From positions 1 to 31,505 of the IMG/VR virus record IMGVR_UViG_3300031951_000789: a DNA stretch of 31,505 bases; one strand, given 5' to 3'. This DNA is from a virus. Positions 1 through 6,761 of this stretch are shown here, piece by piece (within the stretch, counting starts at the first letter, position 1; the number at the start of each line of letters is the position of its first letter). Under the pieces are notes generated by a model. The model did not search any database and was not told where the DNA came from. It was given only the letters and a program-made list of their open reading frames with translations. A program made the translations under genes and the position numbers.

Positions 1-18
1 AAGCGTCGTCTACCGAGA

Positions 19-270
19 ATGTACTCACACACGACAGGTTGGGCAACCGAGTCGGTAGCTAGTAACGGAAATCCAGCCCTGACTATAAACGGACGCGTAT
101 ACGCTCCAGCCGAAGCTGTAAAGCTCTACTTCCGCCATAACGGCTACAAGTCTCTAGTGGAGCGCGAAATCGAGCAGACTCCAATCGTTCTCGACGCTCT
201 AAAGAGCGCGGGCTTCACCGTTACCGAAATCCGTAACGGCTACTTCCTAGTAAAGAAAGAAGCGAACTAA
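19..270 (+). CDS. Hypothetical protein, possibly 5'-truncated by window edge
   Basis: An 83-residue reading that ends in TAA and runs into the next gene through a TAATG junction. The frame stays open from the ATG back to base 1, so the true start may lie outside the window; the sequence before this ATG has only a weak purine stretch. The C-terminal half (LDALKSAGFTVTEIRNGYFLV) looks like a small alpha-beta fold. No family recognised. It is the first visible member of the tightly packed early operon. Confidence 0.7.
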   Translation: MYSHTTGWATESVASNGNPALTINGRVYAPAEAVKLYFRHNGYKSLVEREIEQTPIVLDALKSAGFTVTEIRNGYFLVKKEAN

Positions 271-581
271 TGACCGAGACCATAACTCAAGACTTCGAAA
301 CTATGCTCGACGAAGCTCCAGACTACGCGAAAGAAACTGCCGCGCTAGTTAGGTGGTCGACTAACTACAACTACAACGACGAGGGAAATCCGTTACCTCT
401 CTTCCTTGACCTAATCGGATACAACGAGGAGCAGTTCGGAGAAAGCTCGGGACGTAAAGTATCCCCGCTCGGGTTCGTCGAGCTCGGCTACCTCGGAGAC
501 GCTCTTCGCGAATACGCGGAACGTCCGCAGGATATCTGGAACTGGCTAGAGCGCCTCTTCGCCTCGGAGATAGATAACTAA
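270..581 (+). CDS. Hypothetical acidic protein
   Basis: A 103-residue acidic protein whose ATG overlaps the upstream stop by one base (TAATG) and whose own TAA overlaps the next ATG the same way, so translation is probably coupled. The composition is rich in Glu, Asp, Tyr and Trp, with many Leu and Phe in the second half, suggesting a small helical protein. No motif recognised; function unknown. Confidence 0.75.
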   Translation: MTETITQDFETMLDEAPDYAKETAALVRWSTNYNYNDEGNPLPLFLDLIGYNEEQFGESSGRKVSPLGFVELGYLGDALREYAERPQDIWNWLERLFASEIDN

Positions 582-859
582 TGGGTGCTATCAAGAACAT
601 CTGGACAGCGCGGCAGGAATACGCCGAGAAACTCTCCGAAGCTCTCGGCGAGTCCGTCGAAATCCTCGAGAACCAATCGCCCGTGAACTCCCTCGAATGG
701 TGGAAGTTTCGCCTCGAGGACGGCGTCGTCCTCTCTAAGATTGACGACCTAACTTATATCGAACCCGCACCTATCGAGTGCGGCGCTAAAGACTTCGACG
801 AGATTAGAACGGCGATAGACGCCGTCCGCGCTCGTCACGAAGAGAAAGAAGATAACTAA
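581..859 (+). CDS. Hypothetical protein
   Basis: A 92-residue acidic protein between two TAATG junctions, directly upstream of the ssDNA-binding protein gene. An N-terminal helix is followed by a beta-rich centre (residues about 30-65) and a charged helical tail ending HEEKEDN. No catalytic motif seen. The neighbours suggest a role in early DNA metabolism, but this is only positional inference. Confidence 0.75.
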   Translation: MGAIKNIWTARQEYAEKLSEALGESVEILENQSPVNSLEWWKFRLEDGVVLSKIDDLTYIEPAPIECGAKDFDEIRTAIDAVRARHEEKEDN

Positions 860-1290
860 TGGCACTACCAACGATTACCCTAGTCGGTAACCTAACCGCA
901 GACCCCGAGCTTCGCGTAACGAACTCTGGTAAGCAGGTCTGTAACCTCCGCGTCGCGTGTAACGAGCGGAAGAAGAACGAAGCGGGAGAATGGGTCGACG
1001 GAGAGTCCGTCTTCCTCGACGTCTCTTGCTGGAAGAACCCCGAGAGTATCAACTCGACGCTGGCGAAAGGCTCGAAAGTCCTTATCCTCGGAACGCTCCG
1101 AGCTAATGACTACGAGAAAGACGGCGTCCGTATTCGCGGTTATCGCGTGAACGCGGACGAGGTCTCGAAGTTGATTATCGGAGCTAAGGGCGAGAGTAAC
1201 GCCGTCAAGGTCGAGAGCTCTACTGACGGCTGGACTTTACCGAATACCGACTCGGTGGCGGGCTTCGATACAGGGAGCGTCCCGTTCTAA
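859..1290 (+). CDS. ssb: Single-stranded DNA-binding protein
   Basis: A 143-residue OB-fold protein of the bacterial SSB family. The N-terminus (LVGNLTADPELR, residues about 9-20) is the classic first strand and loop, followed by FLDVSCWKNPES and a GSKVLILGTLR strand typical of the family. The C-terminus ends DTGSVPF, a degenerate form of the acidic DDDIPF tip that recruits replication and repair partners. It would coat single-stranded phage DNA during replication and recombination. The start is fixed by TAATG overlap with the upstream gene. The linker is shorter than in cellular SSBs, as is usual for phage versions. Confidence 0.95.
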   Translation: MALPTITLVGNLTADPELRVTNSGKQVCNLRVACNERKKNEAGEWVDGESVFLDVSCWKNPESINSTLAKGSKVLILGTLRANDYEKDGVRIRGYRVNADEVSKLIIGAKGESNAVKVESSTDGWTLPNTDSVAGFDTGSVPF

Positions 1291-1460
1291 TGATATTCCT
1301 AAAGTCTCTACTCTTCGGAGTAATCTTCTTCGGCGGTCTCGCATTTATTAGCGGACTTGTCGAGTTCCTAGCTTCTCTTTACTATCTAAGCCTCGGCGTG
1401 TTGATTGTTATTATCGGAACTTTATTCTGGTATGCCGTAAAGCCCGAGAGAGGTCGCTAA
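1290..1460 (+). CDS. Small two-helix membrane protein
   Basis: A 56-residue ORF joined to ssb by a TAATG overlap and to the next gene by another. It is strongly hydrophobic, with two predicted membrane segments at about residues 4-25 and 32-50, and a basic tail KPERGR. The positive-inside rule would place both ends in the cytoplasm. Function unknown; small early phage membrane proteins may act in superinfection exclusion or host takeover, but nothing here decides this. Confidence 0.75.
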   Translation: MIFLKSLLFGVIFFGGLAFISGLVEFLASLYYLSLGVLIVIIGTLFWYAVKPERGR

Positions 1461-1612
1461 TGGCTAAGGGACGTCACCGCGCTAACCCGAAACCGTGGAA
1501 TTGGCGCGAGGAGAAGAAGACTCTCCTAAACCGTTGGCGCTTCTTCTGGAAGCCCGCTATCCGCTCTTATCTGAAAGGACTCAAGCAACGTGCTAGAGCA
1601 AGAAATCTATAA
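1460..1612 (+). CDS. Small basic Trp-rich protein
   Basis: A 50-residue, very basic ORF starting at the TAATG junction after the small membrane protein. It has about 17 Lys/Arg and four Trp, including NPKPWNWREEKK and RWRFFWK. Its end overlaps the GTG start of the next gene by 23 bases. The composition suggests nucleic-acid or membrane binding; no family recognised. Confidence 0.65.
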   Translation: MAKGRHRANPKPWNWREEKKTLLNRWRFFWKPAIRSYLKGLKQRARARNL

Positions 1613-1865
1613 CCGAGTAATCGCTCAAGTCGAAGAGCGTCTAACCTCATTCGAAGCGTTCGAGATACTCAAGAACGCGAAACTCGCCGAGCCGTTCGGT
1701 ATCACGAACACGCAGGAGAAGCTCGTCGAGCTAGTGAAGAGGGAAGTCTCGCCGCAGAAGCTCGGAGCGCACCACCAATACATAGCAGGAGAAGCCGAAG
1801 AGGCTCTCTGCGCCGTCTGCGGAAGCTCCGAAGCGGAGAACGCTCCCGATTGTAGGTGGGACTAA
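1590..1865 (+). CDS. Hypothetical protein with C-terminal Cys pair
   Basis: A 91-residue protein with a GTG start preceded by AAAGGAC. The N-terminal two thirds look helical and charged. The C-terminus carries CAVC (residues about 74-77) and one more Cys near the end (PDCRWD), a possible partial zinc site. It ends in a TAATG junction with the next gene. Function unknown. Confidence 0.7.
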   Translation: MLEQEIYNRVIAQVEERLTSFEAFEILKNAKLAEPFGITNTQEKLVELVKREVSPQKLGAHHQYIAGEAEEALCAVCGSSEAENAPDCRWD

Positions 1866-2098
1866 TGGGACTCCTAGACGACCTCCAACCGATAAAGGGA
1901 CGACTCTATCCCTGTCGCGTCCGAACAATAGCCGAGAGCCTCGACGAGAAAGACCGAGCCGTCTTTATCGAAGCGATAAACTCTACTCGGTGGGGAATGA
2001 ACGCTCTCGCCGCAGAACTGACTAAACGAGGTCTCGACATAAGTCGATACTCAATAGCTAAACATAGAGAGAAGACCTGCTCGTGCTCGAAGACCTAA
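1865..2098 (+). CDS. Small helix-turn-helix protein
   Basis: A 77-residue protein. The chosen ATG overlaps the upstream TAA (TAATG); an in-frame GTG nine bases upstream is possible but lies inside the previous gene. Residues about 25-70 (LDEKDRAVFIEAI, then LAAELTKRGLDIS and SIAKHRE) have the pattern of a helix-turn-helix that reads DNA, ending in a Cys pair (CSC). It overlaps the next gene, a metallophosphoesterase, by 16 bases. Target unknown; a regulator or a DNA-processing accessory protein would both fit. Confidence 0.7.
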   Translation: MGLLDDLQPIKGRLYPCRVRTIAESLDEKDRAVFIEAINSTRWGMNALAAELTKRGLDISRYSIAKHREKTCSCSKT

Positions 2099-3108
2099 CA
2101 CCGCCCGCCGATGAACCCGAAGACATAAGTCTTCTACGCTCGGCTCTTAGAAGAACTCAAGTCCAACTCGCTCAAGCGAAAGAACGAAACGACCACCTCG
2201 TCGAAGTTACGAGGCAAGCCGCATTCGACGCTATGCTCTCACTAGGAGGCGTCCCCGTCACCGCTTCACCGAAGAAAGACGCGAGAAAGAAAGTCCGTCC
2301 CGAGGTCGCTCTCTGGGTTATGACTGACTGGCAAGGAGCGAAGAAGACGACCTCCTATAACTCGGAGGTAATGAGACAACGCGTTCTCCAGTTCGCGGAG
2401 AAAGCCGTTCATATTACCGAGCTTCACCGCTCGGCGCTTCCCGTCCGTAAATGCGTAATCGCTTTCGGCGGAGATATGATAGAGGGACTCTTCAACTTCC
2501 CGACTCAACCGTTCGAGATAGACGCGACGCTCTTCGAGCAATACGTCAACGTTTCGCGCCTAATGGTCGACGTCGTCCGAGTCGCTCTCGAGAACTTCGA
2601 AGAAGTCGAAGTCGTCGCAGAATGGGGAAATCACGGTCGCCTCGGCTCGAAGCGTGACGCCGTCCCGAGGTCGGACAATGCCGACCGAATGACTTACGAG
2701 CTCGCCCGTCAAATGCTCCGCGGAGAGAAACGCCTCAAGTGGGAAGACTCTCCCGAGGACGTTCAACGTATCGAAATCGGTAACTATCGCGCGCTCCTAC
2801 TTCACGGCGACGAGATAGGACGTAACGGGTTCGCCTCTCCTGCGGCTATCGTGCAACATATGAACCGCTGGCGCTCGGGAGCTTACCCGTGGGAGTTCCG
2901 CGACGTCTATATCGGTCACTATCACACACACGCCGAATGGGCTATGGCAAATGGTCTAGGAGCGGTCTACCAGACGGGCTCGACCGAGTCGGATAACCGT
3001 TACGCGGGAGTAATGCTCGCGGCAACCGCTATACCGTCTCAACGTCTACACTTTATCGACCCCGATAAAGGACGCGTAACTGCGGCGTATAAAGTCTGGC
3101 TGGACTAA
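2083..3108 (+). CDS. Calcineurin-like metallophosphoesterase
   Basis: A 341-residue protein with a GTG start. The metallophosphoesterase signature is complete in order: TDWQ (Asp82), GGDMIEG (Asp131), GNHG (Asn183, His184), LLHGD (His241) and GHYHTH (His279, His281). These residues hold a two-metal centre that hydrolyses phosphodiesters or phosphomonoesters. The first motif is normally D-x-H; here it is D-x-Q (Gln84). Residues 1-70 are a charged helical extension. Related phage proteins are usually thought to act on DNA, like the nuclease subunit SbcD/Mre11, but this one lacks the SbcD capping domain. Placement next to ssb and a HTH gene supports a DNA role; the substrate is unknown. Confidence 0.88.
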   Translation: MLEDLTPPADEPEDISLLRSALRRTQVQLAQAKERNDHLVEVTRQAAFDAMLSLGGVPVTASPKKDARKKVRPEVALWVMTDWQGAKKTTSYNSEVMRQRVLQFAEKAVHITELHRSALPVRKCVIAFGGDMIEGLFNFPTQPFEIDATLFEQYVNVSRLMVDVVRVALENFEEVEVVAEWGNHGRLGSKRDAVPRSDNADRMTYELARQMLRGEKRLKWEDSPEDVQRIEIGNYRALLLHGDEIGRNGFASPAAIVQHMNRWRSGAYPWEFRDVYIGHYHTHAEWAMANGLGAVYQTGSTESDNRYAGVMLAATAIPSQRLHFIDPDKGRVTAAYKVWLD

Positions 3109-3389
3109 TGAACTTCAATCCGCCAGAAGACCCTGCCTGTAAGCCCGACGACGCCGAGCTCTTCGATAACGAGTTCCTCTACGAAATGGCTCTCGGTATC
3201 TGTAAGGACTGCCCTATTCGCGCTTGGTGTCTCGAATGGGTAGACCCGAGTAATAGCTTCTTCGACGGAGTCGCGGGAGGTGTCGCTTGGAAAGAGGGTA
3301 GACCTCTTCCAGACTTTACTAATATTCGACGCGACGAAGTTCTAATCGCTTACCTCGGTCGCCGTCGTCAACTAAAGAAACTCAACTAA
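3108..3389 (+). CDS. WhiB-family iron-sulfur regulator
   Basis: A 93-residue protein with the four WhiB cysteines, C11, C32, C35 and C41 (CKDCPIRAWC), which ligate a [4Fe-4S] cluster. They are followed by the turn GVAGGVAW, where most relatives have GVWGG, and a basic C-terminal end (RRRQLKK) suited to DNA binding. WhiB proteins are confined to actinobacteria and their phages and act by binding region 4 of the primary sigma factor. This is the best host indicator in the window and a candidate controller of phage transcription. It starts at a TAATG overlap with the metallophosphoesterase gene. Confidence 0.92.
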   Translation: MNFNPPEDPACKPDDAELFDNEFLYEMALGICKDCPIRAWCLEWVDPSNSFFDGVAGGVAWKEGRPLPDFTNIRRDEVLIAYLGRRRQLKKLN

Positions 3390-3400
3390 AGGAGAAAGAA

Positions 3401-3514
3401 ATGCCTAAAGCTAAGAATAACCAGCGAAACGAAGACCGTAACAACGGGAAAGCTTGGAAGAAGCGTCCTAAGAAGTTCGACGCTACTAAGAGAAGATTGG
3501 TAACCGCGAAGTGA
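3401..3514 (+). CDS. Very small basic protein
   Basis: A 37-residue lysine-, arginine- and asparagine-rich ORF. It has one of the best ribosome sites in the early region (GGAGAAAGAA directly before the ATG), and its TGA overlaps the GTG of the next gene (GTGA). The good ribosome site and coupling argue that it is real despite its size. The composition suggests nucleic-acid binding; function unknown. Confidence 0.65.
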   Translation: MPKAKNNQRNEDRNNGKAWKKRPKKFDATKRRLVTAK

Positions 3515-3720
3515 TTATCAAGAAGAACCGCTATCAAGTCGCTATCGAAATCACTTACACGCTAGAGGGAGAACTCCTCGGAGAGTATCTCGACCAGCTT
3601 CAAGGCAACGAAGATACCGAGGAGGCTCGTAAAGAGTTCCTAATAGACCGCTTCGTTTCCCCGTGGTGGAAAGAACAAGTCGACCCGAAAGCCGAGCTCG
3701 TATTTAGGAAGCTCTCCTAA
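3511..3720 (+). CDS. Hypothetical protein
   Basis: A 69-residue protein with a GTG start overlapping the upstream TGA by four bases. It begins with a beta strand (RYQVAIEITYTLEG), followed by an acidic helix and a Trp-containing segment (SPWWKEQ). It ends in a TAATG junction with the zinc-ribbon gene. No family recognised. Confidence 0.7.
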   Translation: MIIKKNRYQVAIEITYTLEGELLGEYLDQLQGNEDTEEARKEFLIDRFVSPWWKEQVDPKAELVFRKLS

Positions 3721-3908
3721 TGCCGAGCTATGAGTATTCCTGCGAACCCTGCGGCGCTTCTCAAGTCGAGACGTTCTCGATAGAGCTCGAGCTTCCGCCT
3801 CCGTCTTGCCCTAACTGCTCTAAACCAATGACCCGCGTCTTCTCTCCTCCTGTTATCAAGTTCAACGGTAACGGGTGGGGAGCTGACCCTAAGAAAGAAA
3901 GAAACTAG
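3720..3908 (+). CDS. FmdB-type zinc ribbon protein
   Basis: A 62-residue protein with the FmdB/CxxC_CXXC layout: an MPSYEYSCEPCG start (C8, C11), then CPNC (about residues 31-34), which together bind one zinc. The family begins almost invariably with MP-x-Y-x-Y-x-C. The C-terminal tail FNGNGWGAD is also typical. These proteins are putative regulators or assembly helpers of unclear role and are common in actinobacterial phages. Confidence 0.85.
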   Translation: MPSYEYSCEPCGASQVETFSIELELPPPSCPNCSKPMTRVFSPPVIKFNGNGWGADPKKERN

Positions 3909-3911
3909 CTA

Positions 3912-4388
3912 ATGACCGAACCTATAAACCCTTGCGAGGAGTGCTCTAAGACGTCCTGCGGCGTCTGCGATGACCCGAGCTTCCCGTGGAGTCTCCGTAT
4001 CTATCAAGTAGAAGAGAACGGACGTAGGCTCTTCGAGTTCTTCATCGAGAAAGATAAAGAGGTTCTCGTTACGGGGAAAGCTAACGGCTTCTTCTCAATC
4101 ATCGACCAAGCACTCGAAGCCGTCGCCTCTTGGAACCTCGTCCCGAACCTCGGAGAGTCGCCGTCTCTAACTGACCTCGCTTTCTCGACGGGCGTCCTAG
4201 TCGAAAGAAACCGCGCGCAGAAAGTCCTAGACGAGCAAATCGCTACCCTCGAGATACAGAGAGACCTAGCACTCAAGCACCAAGACGAACTCCTCGAACT
4301 AACCCGCGAAGAGCTAGACGCGCTCATAACAGGAGACCCTGTCACGTTCGAAGCTCGGCTCAAGAAACTAAAGGAGGCGGCAAAGTGA
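3912..4388 (+). CDS. Hypothetical protein, Cys-rich N-terminus and coiled coil
   Basis: A 158-residue protein. The N-terminus has four close cysteines (CEECSKTSCGVC, residues 8-19), a likely zinc site. Residues about 25-75 alternate like a small beta sheet, and residues about 100-158 are a long charged helix likely to form a coiled coil. Its TGA overlaps the GTG of the next gene. Function unknown. Confidence 0.75.
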   Translation: MTEPINPCEECSKTSCGVCDDPSFPWSLRIYQVEENGRRLFEFFIEKDKEVLVTGKANGFFSIIDQALEAVASWNLVPNLGESPSLTDLAFSTGVLVERNRAQKVLDEQIATLEIQRDLALKHQDELLELTREELDALITGDPVTFEARLKKLKEAAK

Positions 4389-4561
4389 CTCACGCCGAGA
4401 AAGTCCGCGACTATTACCGTCGACAGGGCGAGAAGACCGAGAGAGAGCGTATCGTCGCTCTCCTCGAGAGAACCCCGTTCCTATGGGTTGGAGATAAACA
4501 ACTAATCCAACTCGGACGAGAAGAACTAATCGCCGAGATAAAGAAAGGGCGGGAGGAATGA
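4385..4561 (+). CDS. Hypothetical small helical protein
   Basis: A 58-residue basic ORF with a GTG start in a GTGA overlap with the upstream gene and an ATGA overlap with the downstream one. The purine-rich AAGGAGG lies about 10 bases upstream of the start. It reads as two or three amphipathic helices, with REELIAEIKKGREE at the end. No motif recognised. Confidence 0.7.
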   Translation: MTHAEKVRDYYRRQGEKTERERIVALLERTPFLWVGDKQLIQLGREELIAEIKKGREE

Positions 4562-4746
4562 CTAACCCGAACATCTACGAAGAACTCGAGAAGCTACGAG
4601 GCGACGTTCAAGTCTTACAAGTCGCGTTAGCTCTAATGGCGCAACGCCTCTACCCGACCGTAAAGATAGATAGAAGCTTCTGGGACGAAGTTCACGCTAT
4701 CGTTAGAGCGAACCTAGAGAAAGAACCCGAGGAGGCGAACGAATGA
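4558..4746 (+). CDS. Hypothetical small helical protein
   Basis: A 62-residue acidic protein coupled by ATGA overlaps on both sides and preceded by GGGAGG. Residues 5-30 (EELEKLRGDVQVLQVALALM) look like a short coiled coil, so it probably oligomerises or binds a partner. Function unknown. Confidence 0.7.
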   Translation: MTNPNIYEELEKLRGDVQVLQVALALMAQRLYPTVKIDRSFWDEVHAIVRANLEKEPEEANE

Positions 4747-4976
4747 CCGAGAGACCTCCGACTCCTATGGAAGCCTTTACTAGAGTCGTCATCGAAGCGC
4801 AGATAAGCTACGCCGTCAAGAACGAACGGAAGCGACTTATCGAGAAGCTAGAAAGCTACCTCGAGATAACCGTATTCACCGAGAACGTAGAGGGAGCAGA
4901 GCCTAATCCCGAATGGACTAAAGGCTTTCAAGCCGCACTATCTCTAATCAAGAACGAGGTTACGGGCGAAGAATGA
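4743..4976 (+). CDS. Hypothetical protein
   Basis: A 77-residue protein in the chain of ATGA-coupled small genes, with GAGGAGG just upstream. The pattern AFTRVVIEAQISYAVKNERKRLIEKLESYL, then PEWTKGFQAALSLI, resembles small phage helical proteins of unknown role. No catalytic residues apparent. Confidence 0.7.
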   Translation: MTERPPTPMEAFTRVVIEAQISYAVKNERKRLIEKLESYLEITVFTENVEGAEPNPEWTKGFQAALSLIKNEVTGEE

Positions 4977-5188
4977 TACGAGAGCGTTGCTCCTGCGGAG
5001 CGGAGTTCGAGACGGACGAGAAGACCGCCGTCCGACTTATCCGCGAATGGCGCGACGCTCACCGTCACGAACCCGAAACGCCGAACGAGAACCACGACGC
5101 GACTATCGAAACAACCCTCGGACTTTCAAGCGACCCGAGAGTCCCCGAACTACACATCGGGTTCAGACCCGACCCGCTAGAAGAATAG
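4973..5188 (+). CDS. Hypothetical protein, possible zinc binder
   Basis: A 71-residue protein starting in an ATGA overlap. Cys6 and Cys8 (CSCG) and a later HRH (about residues 30-32), separated by a helix (AVRLIREWRDA), form a C2H2-like spacing that could bind zinc. The C-terminal part is acidic and proline-rich, probably flexible. Function unknown. Confidence 0.65.
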   Translation: MIRERCSCGAEFETDEKTAVRLIREWRDAHRHEPETPNENHDATIETTLGLSSDPRVPELHIGFRPDPLEE

Positions 5189-5198
5189 AAAGAACCTA

Positions 5199-5450
5199 AT
5201 GCTAATCCAATCCCTCGGCGTCCTCCTAATCCTTAGCGGAGTCGCTCTATTTATCTACATCGTCCGAACGGTCGAACGTTACGAAGCTCACCAACGAGAC
5301 CTCAAGCGCGCAGAGCTCGCAGAAACACTAGACCGACACGCCCGACACGTTAGAGAGAACCAACTTCTCGTTACACGTTTCCTAAACTCGAAGAATGGAA
5401 CGGAAGAAACCGCTCAAGCGGACGACGAGACTCAAGCCCCGAAGCAATAA
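5199..5450 (+). CDS. Single-pass membrane protein
   Basis: An 83-residue protein with one N-terminal membrane helix (residues 2-23, LGVLLILSGVALFIYIV) followed by a charged helix likely to lie in the cytoplasm and an acidic Gln/Glu-rich tail. A purine-rich AGAAAGAA precedes the ATG. The last 56 bases overlap the HNH gene in another frame. Role unknown. Confidence 0.7.
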   Translation: MLIQSLGVLLILSGVALFIYIVRTVERYEAHQRDLKRAELAETLDRHARHVRENQLLVTRFLNSKNGTEETAQADDETQAPKQ

Positions 5451-5697
5451 GACCGCTAACCTCTACCGAACTCAACGAGCCCCGCTCGTCGCCGAACTCC
5501 TCGAAGCTATCCCTATCTGCCAACGTTGCCTCTCCGCCCGCTCTACCGACGTCCACGAAATAAAGTCACGCGCCCGCGGAGGCTCAATCCTAGACCGAGA
5601 GAACCTCGCCGTCCTATGCCGTCCCTGCCATTCGTGGATAACAACAAACCCCGCTCAAGCTACCGCCGAGGGCTGGCTTCGAAACTCTTGGGACTAA
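5395..5697 (+). CDS. HNH endonuclease
   Basis: A 100-residue HNH nuclease: C42 and C45 (CQRC) and C75 and C78 (CRPCH) bind structural zinc; DVHEI (His54, Glu55) and Asn70 form the metal-binding HNH core. In HK97-like phages a small HNH protein near the terminase genes often assists genome cleavage during packaging. This one lies 2.8 kb upstream of terS, so it could do that or act as a free-standing homing nuclease. It overlaps the membrane protein gene by 56 bases and is the last gene of the early block. Confidence 0.88.
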   Translation: MERKKPLKRTTRLKPRSNKTANLYRTQRAPLVAELLEAIPICQRCLSARSTDVHEIKSRARGGSILDRENLAVLCRPCHSWITTNPAQATAEGWLRNSWD

Positions 5698-5845
5698 CTA
5701 AACCCGCGTAAATACGCCTCTCTAGGGGAGGGGGAGTCAATCACTAGACCCGAACCTGCCGACCCTGCCTTCCACAGAGTCGGTCTCACACCCCCGAAAT
5801 TGGAAATCGGCTGTAACGGAACGCCTCGGGCTCGCGTAACGAAAC
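5698..5845. other. Non-coding gap between early and late blocks
   Basis: About 150 bases with no credible gene. A 6-bp hairpin (CCTCTC at 5717-5722 with GGGAGG at 5726-5731, loop TAG) could be a weak terminator for the early operon, though no T-run follows. A second 5-bp pairing is CCGAC 5759-5763 with GTCGG 5779-5783. Because it sits before the packaging operon, a cos-type packaging site is possible but nothing in the sequence proves one. Confidence 0.4.
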
Positions 5846-5872
5846 CGTGACACCGTCTTTAGCCTGTTTCTA
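5846..5872 (+). promoter_or_regulatory. Late-type promoter CGTGACAC-N6-TAGCCT-N6-A
   Basis: Octamer CGTGACAC at 5846-5853, then exactly 6 bases, the -10-like hexamer TAGCCT at 5860-5865, 6 more bases and the A of the ATG at 5872. If transcription starts 7 bases after the hexamer, the mRNA is leaderless, which fits the absence of a ribosome site before this gene. Same geometry as six other sites in the window. It would drive the modification and terminase operon. Confidence 0.7.
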
Positions 5873-6246
5873 TGGTCGAGATTAGGAAATGCGCTTGCGG
5901 GTGCGGACTCGAGACGGAGCGGAAAGCAAAGACGGGACGGCGTCCTCTCTACGCGACTAACGCTTGCCGTGTTCGAGCTCTTCGTCGTCGTCGCGCTCTC
6001 GAGAACTTAGGTCTAGCGCCCGAGTTCGAGGCTATCCCTGACCTAGCGAAACCCGAACCTGTATCCGTTTCGGCGTCTTCGGCGGACGAGCAGGTCGCTC
6101 GCTCAATCCTCGAAGCTCGCGCTATCGGTTACGCGTTCACCCGTCTCGGAACTTCGGCTCGTCCCGAGCTCGGCTGGCGGGCGACTAAAGTCGGTAACGC
6201 TATCCTCTCGGCTCTCGCCGAGTTCTTCCCTAATTCTGAAAGGTAA
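5872..6246 (+). CDS. Cys-rich basic protein of unknown function
   Basis: A 124-residue protein. The N-terminus has C7, C9, C11 and C32 around a strongly basic helix (RVRALRRRRALE), suggesting a small zinc-stabilised DNA-binding domain. The second half (residues about 70-120) is helical with no clear motif. It is the first gene after the promoter at 5846 and has no Shine-Dalgarno sequence, consistent with leaderless translation. It heads the operon that carries ParB-like, CmoA-like, methyltransferase and terminase genes, so a role in DNA packaging or modification is plausible but unproven. Confidence 0.75.
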   Translation: MVEIRKCACGCGLETERKAKTGRRPLYATNACRVRALRRRRALENLGLAPEFEAIPDLAKPEPVSVSASSADEQVARSILEARAIGYAFTRLGTSARPELGWRATKVGNAILSALAEFFPNSER

Positions 6247-6251
6247 CTCCT

Positions 6252-6761
6252 ATGGCTTTACAAGTGAAACACGTCGCTATCTCGAAACTTTCGTCCGACC
6301 CGCTAAACGTTCGGACGCACGACGAGAAGAACCTCAACGCGATAAAGCGTTCTCTCGAACTCTTCGGTCAACGTAAGCCGATTGTCGTCGCTCGCGCGAA
6401 TGACGGAAGCCTCGTAGTCATCGCGGGGAACGGAACGCTCGAAGCGGCAAGGTCTCTCGGTTGGACGGAGATAGACGTTACCGAAGTTCCCGAAGATTGG
6501 GACGCGGAGCGAGCTCGCGCTTACGCTATCGCAGACAATCGGACGGCAGAACTCGCGGACTGGAATAAAGTCGAGCTCGCTTCGGCTCTTCTCGAACTTG
6601 ACGCCGTCGGGTTCGAACCCGCGGACTTAGGCTTCTCGGTCGCTCAAGCTTCCTCGGGAGACGTCGACGTTCCCGATGACTTCCCCGAGTTCGACGAGAA
6701 CTCTTCTACCTCTCACCAATGCCCTAAGTGCGGCTACGAATGGAACGGGTCGACGAAATGA
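6252..6761 (+). CDS. ParB-like domain protein with C-terminal Cys pair
   Basis: A 169-residue protein. Residues 5-110 match the ParB/Srx N-terminal nuclease-like fold: SKLSSDPLNVRTH, then SLELFGQRKPIVV, VIAGNGTLEAARSLGW and AYAIADNRTAELADW. The C-terminus ends with CPKCGYEW (C157, C160), half of a zinc ribbon. In phages such proteins are commonly encoded beside DNA methyltransferases and terminases and are thought to bind or nick DNA; ParB-fold proteins can also hydrolyse CTP. Its stop overlaps the CmoA-like start (ATGA), linking it to the modification pair. Confidence 0.85.
   Translation: MALQVKHVAISKLSSDPLNVRTHDEKNLNAIKRSLELFGQRKPIVVARANDGSLVVIAGNGTLEAARSLGWTEIDVTEVPEDWDAERARAYAIADNRTAELADWNKVELASALLELDAVGFEPADLGFSVAQASSGDVDVPDDFPEFDENSSTSHQCPKCGYEWNGSTK

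Noticed and set aside
804-1052. Reverse-strand open frames throughout the window
   Set aside because: They lie opposite well-supported genes, lack ribosome sites and have the Ser/Arg-rich composition of shadow frames.
5698-5845. A cos packaging site
   Set aside because: Position is suitable but I could not identify cohesive-end or terminase-binding repeats; left as a possibility only.
5846-5876. Reading GTGACA as a standard -35 with TATGG at 18 bases as -10
   Set aside because: The TATGG is just the start codon context and is not conserved at the three sites without an ATG there; the hexamer 6 bases after the octamer has A and T conserved in all seven.
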